A stretch of 30,406 nucleotides of DNA from an uncultured Ruminococcus sp. (lineage in GTDB: Bacteria > Bacillota > Clostridia > Oscillospirales > Ruminococcaceae): NCBI GenBank assembly GCA_937894495.1, contig CALCRR010000346.1, positions 1 through 30,406 on the forward strand, written 5' to 3'. Positions within the stretch are counted from its first letter, which is position 1, and each line of letters begins with the position of its first letter. Shown in pieces: positions 1-8,519 of this stretch. Position numbers and translations under genes: made by a program. The notes beneath the pieces were generated by a model, which was not told the DNA's origin, did no database searches, and was given only the letters and a program-made list of their open reading frames with translations.

Positions 1-38
1 ATAATCAGAAAAATAATGGGTGAGGACTTGTTTTGGGG

Positions 39-767
39 TTAAGTGATTGACAGTGAATAATATGTATATCCTCCCATTTTACCTTGAATAGCTGGTATCC
101 GGTTATCCATATTCTTTATTTCCTGATTTGCAAAAAGACTTCCCAATAATTGATACCGAGAACATGAACCAAGATGCTTAGCTAGTTCACTGTAATACTC
201 TATAGTTGATTCACTAAAATAGGCAATGCCCAACTTATCAAGTAAAGTCAAATCTTTTCGATTGGAAATATAATTGTGAGTTGCCCAAATAAACTTCACT
301 TTTCTGCCAGTATAGTGTTTTAACGCTTCTTTTCTAATGCCAGCAATTTTATTATTAAATTCAGTTATTTCATCATAAAAATTATGCTCAACAAGTGATT
401 CAGATGCGTGACAACTAACAATAATAATTGTTTCATCATCAACTGCCATAACACTTATTTTTTCTTTTAAGTTATCATTATGAAAATCATAGGACATTTC
501 AAAATCATTAATGTTGAGTTCTGTAAAACCCATATTACTAAGAAGTGTCCAGACTTTATCTTCAAACTGTTCCTGAGCAGTCTTTTCTTTTGAAATACCA
601 ACGTATTTCTTGCTTTTATATTCTTTACTCTTTTCCCAACCGAGATCAACATATATGGGTAATTCGTCCGACAAGATTTTTTGAGATATAAACACTTTTT
701 TTCTTGATCTCTTTTCAGTTGATAGAGCACTACCTGAAACCATCATATCCCAATTAGTTCTAGCCAT
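39..767 (-). CDS. DGQHR-domain (DndB-like) protein, N-terminal part, probably frameshifted
   Basis: The 242-residue frame closes at a TAA just inside the window edge. Residues about 66-200 resemble the nuclease-like N-terminal region found in DGQHR-domain proteins. The last 20 residues (IPAIQGKMGGYTYYSLSI) match the way the DGQHR/DndB domain begins, as I remember the family, so the protein should be much longer. Just past the stop, the -1 frame reads LTPKQVLTHYFSDY and stays open to the window edge, which suggests a one-base frameshift at positions 37-45. Where related proteins have an (I)D...(V)ECK motif, this one has ISVMAVDD...VSCHAS (residues 104-122), so the nuclease site may be dead. 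The ATG at 765-767 lies 3 bases after the methylase stop, so it is the last visible gene of the operon. The family call is from motif recall only. Confidence 0.55.
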   Translation of the reverse strand: MARTNWDMMVSGSALSTEKRSRKKVFISQKILSDELPIYVDLGWEKSKEYKSKKYVGISKEKTAQEQFEDKVWTLLSNMGFTELNINDFEMSYDFHNDNLKEKISVMAVDDETIIIVSCHASESLVEHNFYDEITEFNNKIAGIRKEALKHYTGRKVKFIWATHNYISNRKDLTLLDKLGIAYFSESTIEYYSELAKHLGSCSRYQLLGSLFANQEIKNMDNRIPAIQGKMGGYTYYSLSIT

Positions 768-770
768 AAC

Positions 771-1592
771 TCAATTCCTTTCCGGAATATTTGTGAAGAT
801 ATATTCCTGAACATTTCCCCTAAAAGCAGCTCGTCCGCCTATGAGACTTTTTCGTTCACGCTCAATTGTCCTAGTACCGGCAATGCCGCCAAAAATATTA
901 TAAATCGTTTTATTATGTGCATTCGTAAGAATAAACCAAGCGTTACGGTCAACTAAATATTCAATTAAAGTTGCTAATCTACGTTGATCATCTAACGAAA
1001 ATAATTTCTGATTATATTGTATGAAATAATCATTTTTATTATTTGATACGGTATATGGTGGATCTAAGAAGACCAGATCTCTTTCTTGTATATTATCTCT
1101 AATATCAAAAAAATCCTGACATTGTATATTGACGTTTTTAAGTTTTACACTAATCTCTTTTAATCTCTCATAGTTAACTGTTTTTCCTTTTTTGCCATAA
1201 GGAACATTGTATTGTCCTTGTCTGTTTACACGGTATATTCCATTAAATGAATTGGCATTTAAGTATAAAAATCTTGCCGCAGAAATATACTGTCCTTTAT
1301 GCATGGTATTCCTAATCTTATAATAGCTTTTTTCATCTGATTTGAAGCGTTTAAGATAAGATATAACTATCTCTGGTTTATCTCTTACTGAACAAAAAGT
1401 ATTCACTAATTCTTGATTCACATCAGATAAATAACTATGATGCGGATTTTCCATTGAAAAAAATATAGATGCTCCTCCCATAAAGGGCTCAAAATAATTA
1501 TTATAATCCAATCCGTCGATTAATTCTTTCACATAAGGTACAAGCCACGATTTACCACCGGCCCAACGTATGAATGATGTGTTTTGCGACAT
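771..1592 (-). CDS. D12-class (Dam-type) N6-adenine DNA methyltransferase
   Basis: A 273-residue SAM-dependent methyltransferase of the Dam/DpnM (D12) family, which methylates adenine and usually recognises GATC. RWAGGK at residues 9-14 is the N-terminal signature. EPFMGGASIFF at 35-45 is the SAM-binding FxGxG-type motif I. LDPPYT at 176-181 is the catalytic DPPY motif IV. The length is normal for Dam. Its ATG (1590-1592) overlaps the TAA of the upstream NERD-helicase gene by one base (TAATG), so translation is probably coupled. In this operon its likely job is to mark host DNA so that the helicase/nuclease partners spare it. Canonical DISARM uses other methylases (DrmMI or DrmMII), so a D12 enzyme is a noteworthy substitution. 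The target sequence is inferred from the family, not shown. Confidence 0.93.
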   Translation of the reverse strand: MSQNTSFIRWAGGKSWLVPYVKELIDGLDYNNYFEPFMGGASIFFSMENPHHSYLSDVNQELVNTFCSVRDKPEIVISYLKRFKSDEKSYYKIRNTMHKGQYISAARFLYLNANSFNGIYRVNRQGQYNVPYGKKGKTVNYERLKEISVKLKNVNIQCQDFFDIRDNIQERDLVFLDPPYTVSNNKNDYFIQYNQKLFSLDDQRRLATLIEYLVDRNAWFILTNAHNKTIYNIFGGIAGTRTIERERKSLIGGRAAFRGNVQEYIFTNIPERN

Positions 1593-3181
1593 TAATAATT
1601 CCTCACAAGTTCGATTAGATAGTATTTAGCTCTTGTATAAGCTATATAATTAACATTGTCAGATGTTTTAGGCGTATGAATATATATTGCCATATTTGTT
1701 TCCAGTCCTTTATATTCTTCCACCGAGAAAACACTGATTTCATTTGCTGATGAAGTTTTTGAATGTACTATTCTCCACTTTGCAATACCGTCACAGTATT
1801 GTGATAATATGTAATCAACATCATCTGTTAAAATAGTCATTGAGTCATTAGGGAGATATTCATCACATAAGTAACGCTTAAACAAAGTTTCAAGAGTTAC
1901 TGTTAATTGTCCTGGTTCATTAATGAATTCTGTTTGCGGTGTTGGACCTTCCACAGGATTTGCAATAACATCCGTACCAAGATTTGTTTTTGCAGCTGTC
2001 CAATTATAGATGTTTGCTGTATTACGTATATTTTCATGCAAAAGGAACGGTAAACCTGCTATTTCAAATCCATCACCAAAACTATCAGCTCTTAAAACTT
2101 GTACATCATCGTAAAACACACCCATTCTGGAGCTATCATGATCTACAAGAAGTTTTCTAACTGTTTTTGCCCACTCAAAACAAAAATCCTGAGCTTCATC
2201 GACAAAAATAGAATCATATTTTATTATATCACATTTTATAGCATTTGACAAACCATCATACAATGGTGCTTGATAAGCGCTATAATCAGTAATAACATTA
2301 TTAAATAATGTGTTTATATCCATAACATCTACTTCTGCTCCAATTACAGAAGCCACCATTTTTGATAAGTTTTCAGAGGCACAAATAAATAGTACTTTAC
2401 TGTTTGGCTTTTTTGCTTCTATAAGTGCCATTTTCATAGCAATCCATGTTTTCCCTGTTCCGGCACCGCCACGAATATAGAATTGACGAACATTACTTAA
2501 AAAATACACATAATTGTCTTGTACTCTATTAATTGTTTCAAGTTGCTGCTCCTTATATTTAACAAGTGAACCTGCTGCCGCAGAAATTGCAATTCGTTCA
2601 CGTATGAGTTCAATCAATGCGTTATGCTGACTAATAGGATAAAAATTTCTTCCGTATGTTTTACCACCCCATAGCTTGAACATTGCTTTGATTTTTGAAT
2701 AAATATCATTCATGTCATTGCAATCTATGGTGCATTTTCGATGTCTGTTATCTAAGTTATGTTCTTCACCTATAGCATAGAAAGGAAATACTGTTCCAGC
2801 ACCATAGATGCCGTTGTATTTGAAGTTATATTTATTTGAGAAAGTATTATAAAAATAGTACATACTTTTCTCTGCTTGATCATACGGGGAAATAGTCAAT
2901 TCTCTTTCTCCGTGAAATGTATCCTCAACGCTCCAACTATCTCCGTCTCGATGTATTTCTGTTCCACCTTTCACCTCCAAACAAATGAAGCCATATTCGG
3001 GGCAAGTAACTATAAAATCCGCTTCAGATTTTACCAAGCTTCCTTCTTCGTAGGTCGTCCACTTAACAGAATAAAAAACCTCATAGTTATCCGGCAGCTG
3101 GTTTTTCAGAACATAATAAACGATTCTTTCTGAATCAGTCGGCATATATTCATTTATGTTTTTTGGATACATTATTGCCAT
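1592..3181 (-). CDS. NERD-nuclease/SF1 helicase fusion (UvrD-like)
   Basis: A 529-residue protein in two parts. Residues about 15-120 form a NERD (nuclease-related) domain of the PD-(D/E)xK type: SEADFIV has D55, and CLEVKGG has E69 and K71, so the catalytic set looks complete. From about 215 on it is a superfamily 1 helicase of UvrD/Rep type: Walker A GGAGTGKT at 238-245, Walker B FVDEAQDF at 326-333, and a C-terminal motif (EEYKGLE, then YIAYTRAK) matching motifs V-VI. The expected role is translocation along and cutting of DNA. It starts 3 bases after the DUF1998 gene, with GGGAG about 9 bases before the ATG, and its stop overlaps the methylase ATG. Comparable NERD-helicases are common in defence islands. 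The role in this operon is inferred. Confidence 0.9.
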   Translation of the reverse strand: MAIMYPKNINEYMPTDSERIVYYVLKNQLPDNYEVFYSVKWTTYEEGSLVKSEADFIVTCPEYGFICLEVKGGTEIHRDGDSWSVEDTFHGERELTISPYDQAEKSMYYFYNTFSNKYNFKYNGIYGAGTVFPFYAIGEEHNLDNRHRKCTIDCNDMNDIYSKIKAMFKLWGGKTYGRNFYPISQHNALIELIRERIAISAAAGSLVKYKEQQLETINRVQDNYVYFLSNVRQFYIRGGAGTGKTWIAMKMALIEAKKPNSKVLFICASENLSKMVASVIGAEVDVMDINTLFNNVITDYSAYQAPLYDGLSNAIKCDIIKYDSIFVDEAQDFCFEWAKTVRKLLVDHDSSRMGVFYDDVQVLRADSFGDGFEIAGLPFLLHENIRNTANIYNWTAAKTNLGTDVIANPVEGPTPQTEFINEPGQLTVTLETLFKRYLCDEYLPNDSMTILTDDVDYILSQYCDGIAKWRIVHSKTSSANEISVFSVEEYKGLETNMAIYIHTPKTSDNVNYIAYTRAKYYLIELVRNY

Positions 3182-3184
3182 GTT

Positions 3185-5098
3185 TTACATCTCCCAAAAA
3201 CCTATACTAGGTGCGGTTTGAGTTTCTATCGAATATAAATATTTTCTTCCCAGCTCAGCGTTGAAATGATTGCATGATATTTCCGGAATAATTAAACAAG
3301 CACTACAAGCTGTATTATCTCTATCCGAACATATAGGATCAAAAATACAGTTTCGGGATTCATCAAATGCTTTTTTTAAGAAAAAGGCATAATTTGATTC
3401 AGCCATTCCGGAAAGTGCACCGAGCGGTATTCCTTGACTGGTTTGAGCATAGATAAAAATACTTGCTGTCTCTACTATTATTATTTCAGTTAGAGAATTA
3501 CCTGACAAACCGCTTAATTCTCCAGCTGCTTTGATAAAAGCATGTGAAATTGAATGCAACAAAGCAAAAACATGCTTTGTTATTTCTTCCTGGTCATCAA
3601 TTTCTCCAAACATAGAGATCACATCACTATGAACATATTCAGCAAACCATTTTTTTACAGACAGCTCGTCTTCTAAATCAGGCAGCTGCTCTTCTCTTAT
3701 TATCTTATTTGCATATAACCATTCAATGATCTTTTTTTGACTGATTTCAAATAAAATCCCTTCAGTGTTTAGTTTTGCACCATATACCAAATTTGCCGTT
3801 CCATCCTTGGACTTATCATATGCATTTAGCTTCAAACGACAATTTTTGTTTGTCAAATTTTTAGGATCAGCGACCTTTCTTGAATAACCATAGGTGCAAT
3901 TTACTATTTGAATATCGCAAGATACCTGCATATTTTTTATGCCGAGTTTATCGTTCAGAGTGTAGATTTCTTCTGCCTCATCAATGAATTCCATTTCAAG
4001 TTGACGTTTTATTGAATCTTCAAGAGTAATAATACGTTTAGCATACCTGATGGTATAGTATTGCATAAGCTTAAAGGAAAAATTATTAAGCCATTCATTG
4101 TATACTACAACACTTTCCGACTTTTTCTTTGAAAACAATTCATCGCATAAGTTTACGTATTTTTCAACACTTCTATTATTTGATGATGTTTTAAGCATAT
4201 TATTGACCGCTGCCTCAAAATTACTTTCAGGCATTAGTCCCATTTGAATAAGAGCTCTGACCTGTCCTTCAGCTGCTTTTCTCTGAGCATCATTACGGAA
4301 CTCATCACTAAAAGCCAGTTCTATATTATTAAGAATGTTTTCATAATCTTCCGTAGTTATCTTATCAAACCAACGTGTAACAATAGTTTTCTGGGCTTCT
4401 ATACCCTTTTCATAAAACTGTCCACTTCTGGGATCCACAAGATTTATTACTCTTAATGTAAAAGGTTTATAATTACGTCCGGAATTTGCATTATCCGGAA
4501 CCAGCCTGCTATTGCAATTAGGGCATATCTGTACAAATTCCGCAGGTTTTTCTGTATTCCCTATTCGATAAAACATTTTGTACTGTGTATCATTAGGCCT
4601 GTATTTAAAATTCTTTATCCCTTGAACATATGGAATCTTTATTGGTTGAGCATAACCACACTCACAGGTATAGATCATTTGGAGTTGCTTTACCGCTTGT
4701 TTTCCACATTCTGGATTCTTACATTTCCAAGTGTATTTATCTACTGCATTAGGGTTCTTTATTTCAAAGGCATCACCACATGAACTACAATAAAAAACCA
4801 ATGGAGATATTTCTCCGATAATGTCGGGAATTCCATCGTTGCAAGCAGTTTCTACAATCAAAAATGAGTTCGATTCAGGTGAAATATCAAAAGAGCTGAT
4901 ATCACCATTTCTGTCACCAAAGAGCTTTATTTGCCTCTTAATCTCGTTTTGTATAAAGCTCTCATATATATTTGACATTCTTACATAATTCCAGTTTTTT
5001 ATTCTTGCAGATACAGCACGTCCTGATCCGTCTTCTCTTTCAGAAATCCAAATATCAGGTAAATATTTATAGACAGCTTGGTTTTTACTTCTTTTCAT
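3185..5098 (-). CDS. drmB: DrmB-like DUF1998 protein
   Basis: A 637-residue protein with the DUF1998 signature in its C-terminal third. LLHSISHAFIKAAGELSGL is followed by ASIFIYAQTSQGIPLGALSG, then a cysteine cluster (DPICSD, CSACLIIPEISCNHFN) that probably binds metal. Near the N-terminus there are more Cys pairs: C104/C107, C126/C131, C145/C147 and C192/C195, looking like zinc ribbons. DUF1998 proteins usually pair with a DrmA-type helicase, and here that helicase lies immediately upstream (9-base gap). The pair is the invariant core of DISARM anti-phage systems. The biochemical role of DrmB is thought to be DNA binding or helping the helicase. The family call is firm. Equating it with DISARM DrmB rather than a related DUF1998 branch is less so. 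Confidence 0.85.
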   Translation of the reverse strand: MKRSKNQAVYKYLPDIWISEREDGSGRAVSARIKNWNYVRMSNIYESFIQNEIKRQIKLFGDRNGDISSFDISPESNSFLIVETACNDGIPDIIGEISPLVFYCSSCGDAFEIKNPNAVDKYTWKCKNPECGKQAVKQLQMIYTCECGYAQPIKIPYVQGIKNFKYRPNDTQYKMFYRIGNTEKPAEFVQICPNCNSRLVPDNANSGRNYKPFTLRVINLVDPRSGQFYEKGIEAQKTIVTRWFDKITTEDYENILNNIELAFSDEFRNDAQRKAAEGQVRALIQMGLMPESNFEAAVNNMLKTSSNNRSVEKYVNLCDELFSKKKSESVVVYNEWLNNFSFKLMQYYTIRYAKRIITLEDSIKRQLEMEFIDEAEEIYTLNDKLGIKNMQVSCDIQIVNCTYGYSRKVADPKNLTNKNCRLKLNAYDKSKDGTANLVYGAKLNTEGILFEISQKKIIEWLYANKIIREEQLPDLEDELSVKKWFAEYVHSDVISMFGEIDDQEEITKHVFALLHSISHAFIKAAGELSGLSGNSLTEIIIVETASIFIYAQTSQGIPLGALSGMAESNYAFFLKKAFDESRNCIFDPICSDRDNTACSACLIIPEISCNHFNAELGRKYLYSIETQTAPSIGFWEM

Positions 5099-5107
5099 AG
5101 TATCACT

Positions 5108-8100
5108 TTAAATCTTAATTTCTATTTGTTCTTCAGTATCTCTTAAACTGGTCATTGGTGCTTTCTTGTCATGTGAAAACTTTGCAATAGCCGTGGAAAT
5201 AAAATCGCTTGTTGAGAAGTTTCCGTTTTGAATACCTGATAGAATATTCGTTACTTCCTCTTTTATTGCTTCTTTATAAGCGATAGACATTTTTTCTTGT
5301 TCATTGCATCCGTAAGCTTTAATCAGTAATTCAGCAACTTCATCAATCTGAATTATACCTTCTGCAAGAAGTTTTTTTACCTTAACAGCTTGATAAAGGT
5401 TATCTGAATTTGTCTGTAACGTATAGTACTGCATCAGTATTCCGGATAATAATCCTGGCAATGTGCTGTATACCGCATTTTTTGCCCATCTATTAATTGG
5501 AACGGATTCAACAAGATCATCCTTGTTCTGATGAAAAATAACAAAATTCTTCAAGTAAGATCTATCTCGCACACGCATCAATCGAATGATATCAATTACA
5601 ATACCTGTATACTTTCGACCTATTCGGGAGTAAGCTTGAATGTATTCAGCATTATTATTTGGCATACCGAAGAAGTACATTATATTAAATGAATCCTCAT
5701 CAACTCCGTGAGATATAGTACTTGTAGCCAGAATTAAATTAGTGCTATTAAGATTCTTTCTATTTGACTGAATATCAAAAAGAGTTTTACGCACGGTTTG
5801 AAAATCAACATCGCTAGTCATCTGTTCTATCTCAAATTTTGGAATGCCATTAGCTTCAAGATAGTTGTTAGCCTGATTCTGAAATGCATTTTCCAGTTCC
5901 ATAGCATCTTGCTTACGGTTGTTGTATACCAATTCAATCCAATAATCGTACAACACATTCCTAAAATCATCAATAGTACCTTCAAAACCATTTTTGCATA
6001 CAGCTTCATAATTTGATTCTATGTTAGCAAACATACTATGCACAACTACTCTCATAGTGTAAACCGACTCCCACATACCGTCAGTAATTGAGCGACCATA
6101 TGGTGCATATCCAAGTAATATCCTGGTAATGTCATTATTGTCAGTATATGAATAGAAATCTTCTCCGCTTTTTATCGACGGATATTCACATGGAAATCTT
6201 CTTCCATCCATATGATAAAGATTTCTGATATGTTCCTTATACATTGAAATAGTTGCTGTAGCACCAACAAATCTGATCTGCTTACATTGCTCTTGAGGAA
6301 CTAATTCCTTTGCATAGTAATTAATGAATGATTCATAATGTGCATCAAAAGTACCAAGGCTTTCCTTTACCAAATGCATTTCATCCTGAATAAACAGTGT
6401 AGGTATAGGATCTTTTAATTGTCCGACATTCTGTAATGAAGACTTGTTTTTACAGGATTCACACAAACAATTTGATGTTGGGCTAAATCCGTGTACAGGA
6501 CATATTTTCTTAACCTGACCGAAAAGCATTTTGAATTCATTGGTTGTACCTAGCATTGCCATTTTATCAATAGTACTTACTACTATCGAAGGAAGATATC
6601 TGTAGATTTCATTATCTACTATAAGTAACGGCAAAGTTTTCATTTCACACTCAGGGTTATCACAATTATGTTCAAGTTTCCAGCTCTCTTTATTAAACCT
6701 GACATTAACATTTTTTTGACCACAGCATGGGCAAGTATCAATGAATCGATAATAATCATTCAATGTGTCTTGATCGCTGTCAAGTATCAGATCTTTGCTA
6801 TTATTTTTGTTGCCACGGTCACTTAACACTTCATATGCGTTGATTTTGTTTGGGGTATTATTCTTTCCAACAAAAAAACCAACTTCAAAAGGTCTTGTAT
6901 TTTTTAACTCAGGTATATCATTGCGTACATGATTTGCCTTTATTACTATTGTTAGAACTCTGTCCAACTGCTGAACGGCAAGTAATCTTAATGGGTATTT
7001 CAAAAACGCAGTTATTCCATAGTTCTTGCCTCGCAATCTATCAAAAAACATATCAAAAACGCAGGCTCCCAGAAAAGCTTCTGTTTTTCCGCCGCCAGTA
7101 GGGAAATACAAAAGATTAGCAACGTCAAAGTCTGCTTCAGAGATTGTATTATCTTGTTTATATTCGCTGCGTATCATTTCACCTATCAGGGAAACAATAA
7201 ACACTATCTGGAACAAACGCCATCCATGTATTTTTCTGTGTTCACCTACGAGCTTCAAATTAAAGGTTTGGTTCATATAAATGAAGGCTTTTTTTACAAA
7301 GTCCTTATACTCAATTTGCTCAATGCCTTTTCTAAACCTGCTGATTTCGCGTCCATATTCGTCAAGATCTTCTTTAAACCTACCTTTTGCTATTTCAGAA
7401 CCGAAGGATACAGTCATATACTCCTGAGTACATTTTTTATGATCCTCCTGCATAGCATTATATATGGATAACAGGTTAGTAACGGGATCTGTTATAAGCT
7501 TATCAAATGTTACGTATTGATTATAATCATCTTTAGTTTTGAGTCTCATTTGATAATACTTTGGTATATTATCTGTATAAATTGCGTTCTCCTTTTCACT
7601 GAAAAAAGATGAGGTGTTTTCTGTAACAGCATATACTAAGGCTCTGTTTTTATAACTGTTTTTAAAATAGTCTAATTTAATATCAAGAAATCTGATGTTT
7701 TCATTACCAACGATTTTCATTCCTGAATTATAAAATTGAGGTAAATATCCTACGTTGTTTTTTCCGTCAACCGGTGTTTTATTAACTAATTGCAATAAAA
7801 ATCGATAGTTATCTCCTTCGTCAATCACATTACAATAGATATCCATCTGCCATCTTGGCATAGCACGCTCGTCTTTTATCCCTACAACTGTCCTGAAACG
7901 GTTTTCATCAAGGAGATCAAACATTGTAATACGCTCGGACTGCACTATACAAATTTCATCTATTATTTTAGATACCAGACGTTGCAATCTATCGTTAATT
8001 TCATCTTGAAGATGAAAAGCACCCGGCTTTACACTATTTAAACGAATCGGAATACCGTCGCCTATTTCTTTTTCGATGTTAACTTTTTTGTAAGTTAATG

Positions 8101-8509
8101 GAAGATTGAACTTCTTTTCAGGATAGCAATCACAAAGCTGCTGTATGCTCTCATATCTCACATTGTCTTTTTCTGAAAACTTCTGAATAATATAGTCTAC
8201 TGTTTTTTCATAATCTGGTTTAATGGTATAGAACATTAAGCCTCGTGGAATAATGTTTATTATACCGAACGGATTCTTTTTTACAACAAAAGAAACACTA
8301 ATAGAAGGGACACTTTCAAATCGTGTATTATTATTTTCTACATAGCCACCAGTAAAGCTTTCATCTATTCTGTTTTCAGCAAGCTTTCCGACCATAACAC
8401 GTTTATCAGGAGCATCATCAACAAATGTTTCCTCAATATCTTCTCCTGAAATTCTGCTTATATATTTTGAAACAATATGATCAGCCACAACATTATAATT
8501 CTTTGTCAT
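5108..8509 (-). CDS. drmA: DrmA-like SF2 helicase of a DISARM-type system
   Basis: A 1133-residue DEAH-type helicase, in the size range of DrmA. About 460 N-terminal residues of unknown fold precede Walker A YFPTGGGKTE (468-477). Motif II is QDEMHLV (708-714, a DEMH box) and motif III is VGATATIS (748-755). The helicase C-domain carries ATSTISHGVDED and AYSRIGRK (motifs V and VI, around 940-985). Between the Walker A and DEMH motifs is a cysteine-rich insertion (C593, C596, C616, C621, then C670, H673, C681, C683, C686), looking like two zinc fingers, as in DrmA and other helicases paired with DUF1998 proteins. The start is supported by AAGGAGA upstream of the ATG at 8509. It sits between the first SF1 helicase and DrmB, 10 and 9 bases apart. 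ATP-driven action on invading DNA is inferred from the family. Confidence 0.85.
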   Translation of the reverse strand: MTKNYNVVADHIVSKYISRISGEDIEETFVDDAPDKRVMVGKLAENRIDESFTGGYVENNNTRFESVPSISVSFVVKKNPFGIINIIPRGLMFYTIKPDYEKTVDYIIQKFSEKDNVRYESIQQLCDCYPEKKFNLPLTYKKVNIEKEIGDGIPIRLNSVKPGAFHLQDEINDRLQRLVSKIIDEICIVQSERITMFDLLDENRFRTVVGIKDERAMPRWQMDIYCNVIDEGDNYRFLLQLVNKTPVDGKNNVGYLPQFYNSGMKIVGNENIRFLDIKLDYFKNSYKNRALVYAVTENTSSFFSEKENAIYTDNIPKYYQMRLKTKDDYNQYVTFDKLITDPVTNLLSIYNAMQEDHKKCTQEYMTVSFGSEIAKGRFKEDLDEYGREISRFRKGIEQIEYKDFVKKAFIYMNQTFNLKLVGEHRKIHGWRLFQIVFIVSLIGEMIRSEYKQDNTISEADFDVANLLYFPTGGGKTEAFLGACVFDMFFDRLRGKNYGITAFLKYPLRLLAVQQLDRVLTIVIKANHVRNDIPELKNTRPFEVGFFVGKNNTPNKINAYEVLSDRGNKNNSKDLILDSDQDTLNDYYRFIDTCPCCGQKNVNVRFNKESWKLEHNCDNPECEMKTLPLLIVDNEIYRYLPSIVVSTIDKMAMLGTTNEFKMLFGQVKKICPVHGFSPTSNCLCESCKNKSSLQNVGQLKDPIPTLFIQDEMHLVKESLGTFDAHYESFINYYAKELVPQEQCKQIRFVGATATISMYKEHIRNLYHMDGRRFPCEYPSIKSGEDFYSYTDNNDITRILLGYAPYGRSITDGMWESVYTMRVVVHSMFANIESNYEAVCKNGFEGTIDDFRNVLYDYWIELVYNNRKQDAMELENAFQNQANNYLEANGIPKFEIEQMTSDVDFQTVRKTLFDIQSNRKNLNSTNLILATSTISHGVDEDSFNIMYFFGMPNNNAEYIQAYSRIGRKYTGIVIDIIRLMRVRDRSYLKNFVIFHQNKDDLVESVPINRWAKNAVYSTLPGLLSGILMQYYTLQTNSDNLYQAVKVKKLLAEGIIQIDEVAELLIKAYGCNEQEKMSIAYKEAIKEEVTNILSGIQNGNFSTSDFISTAIAKFSHDKKAPMTSLRDTEEQIEIKI

Positions 8510-8519
8510 AACAATCTCC

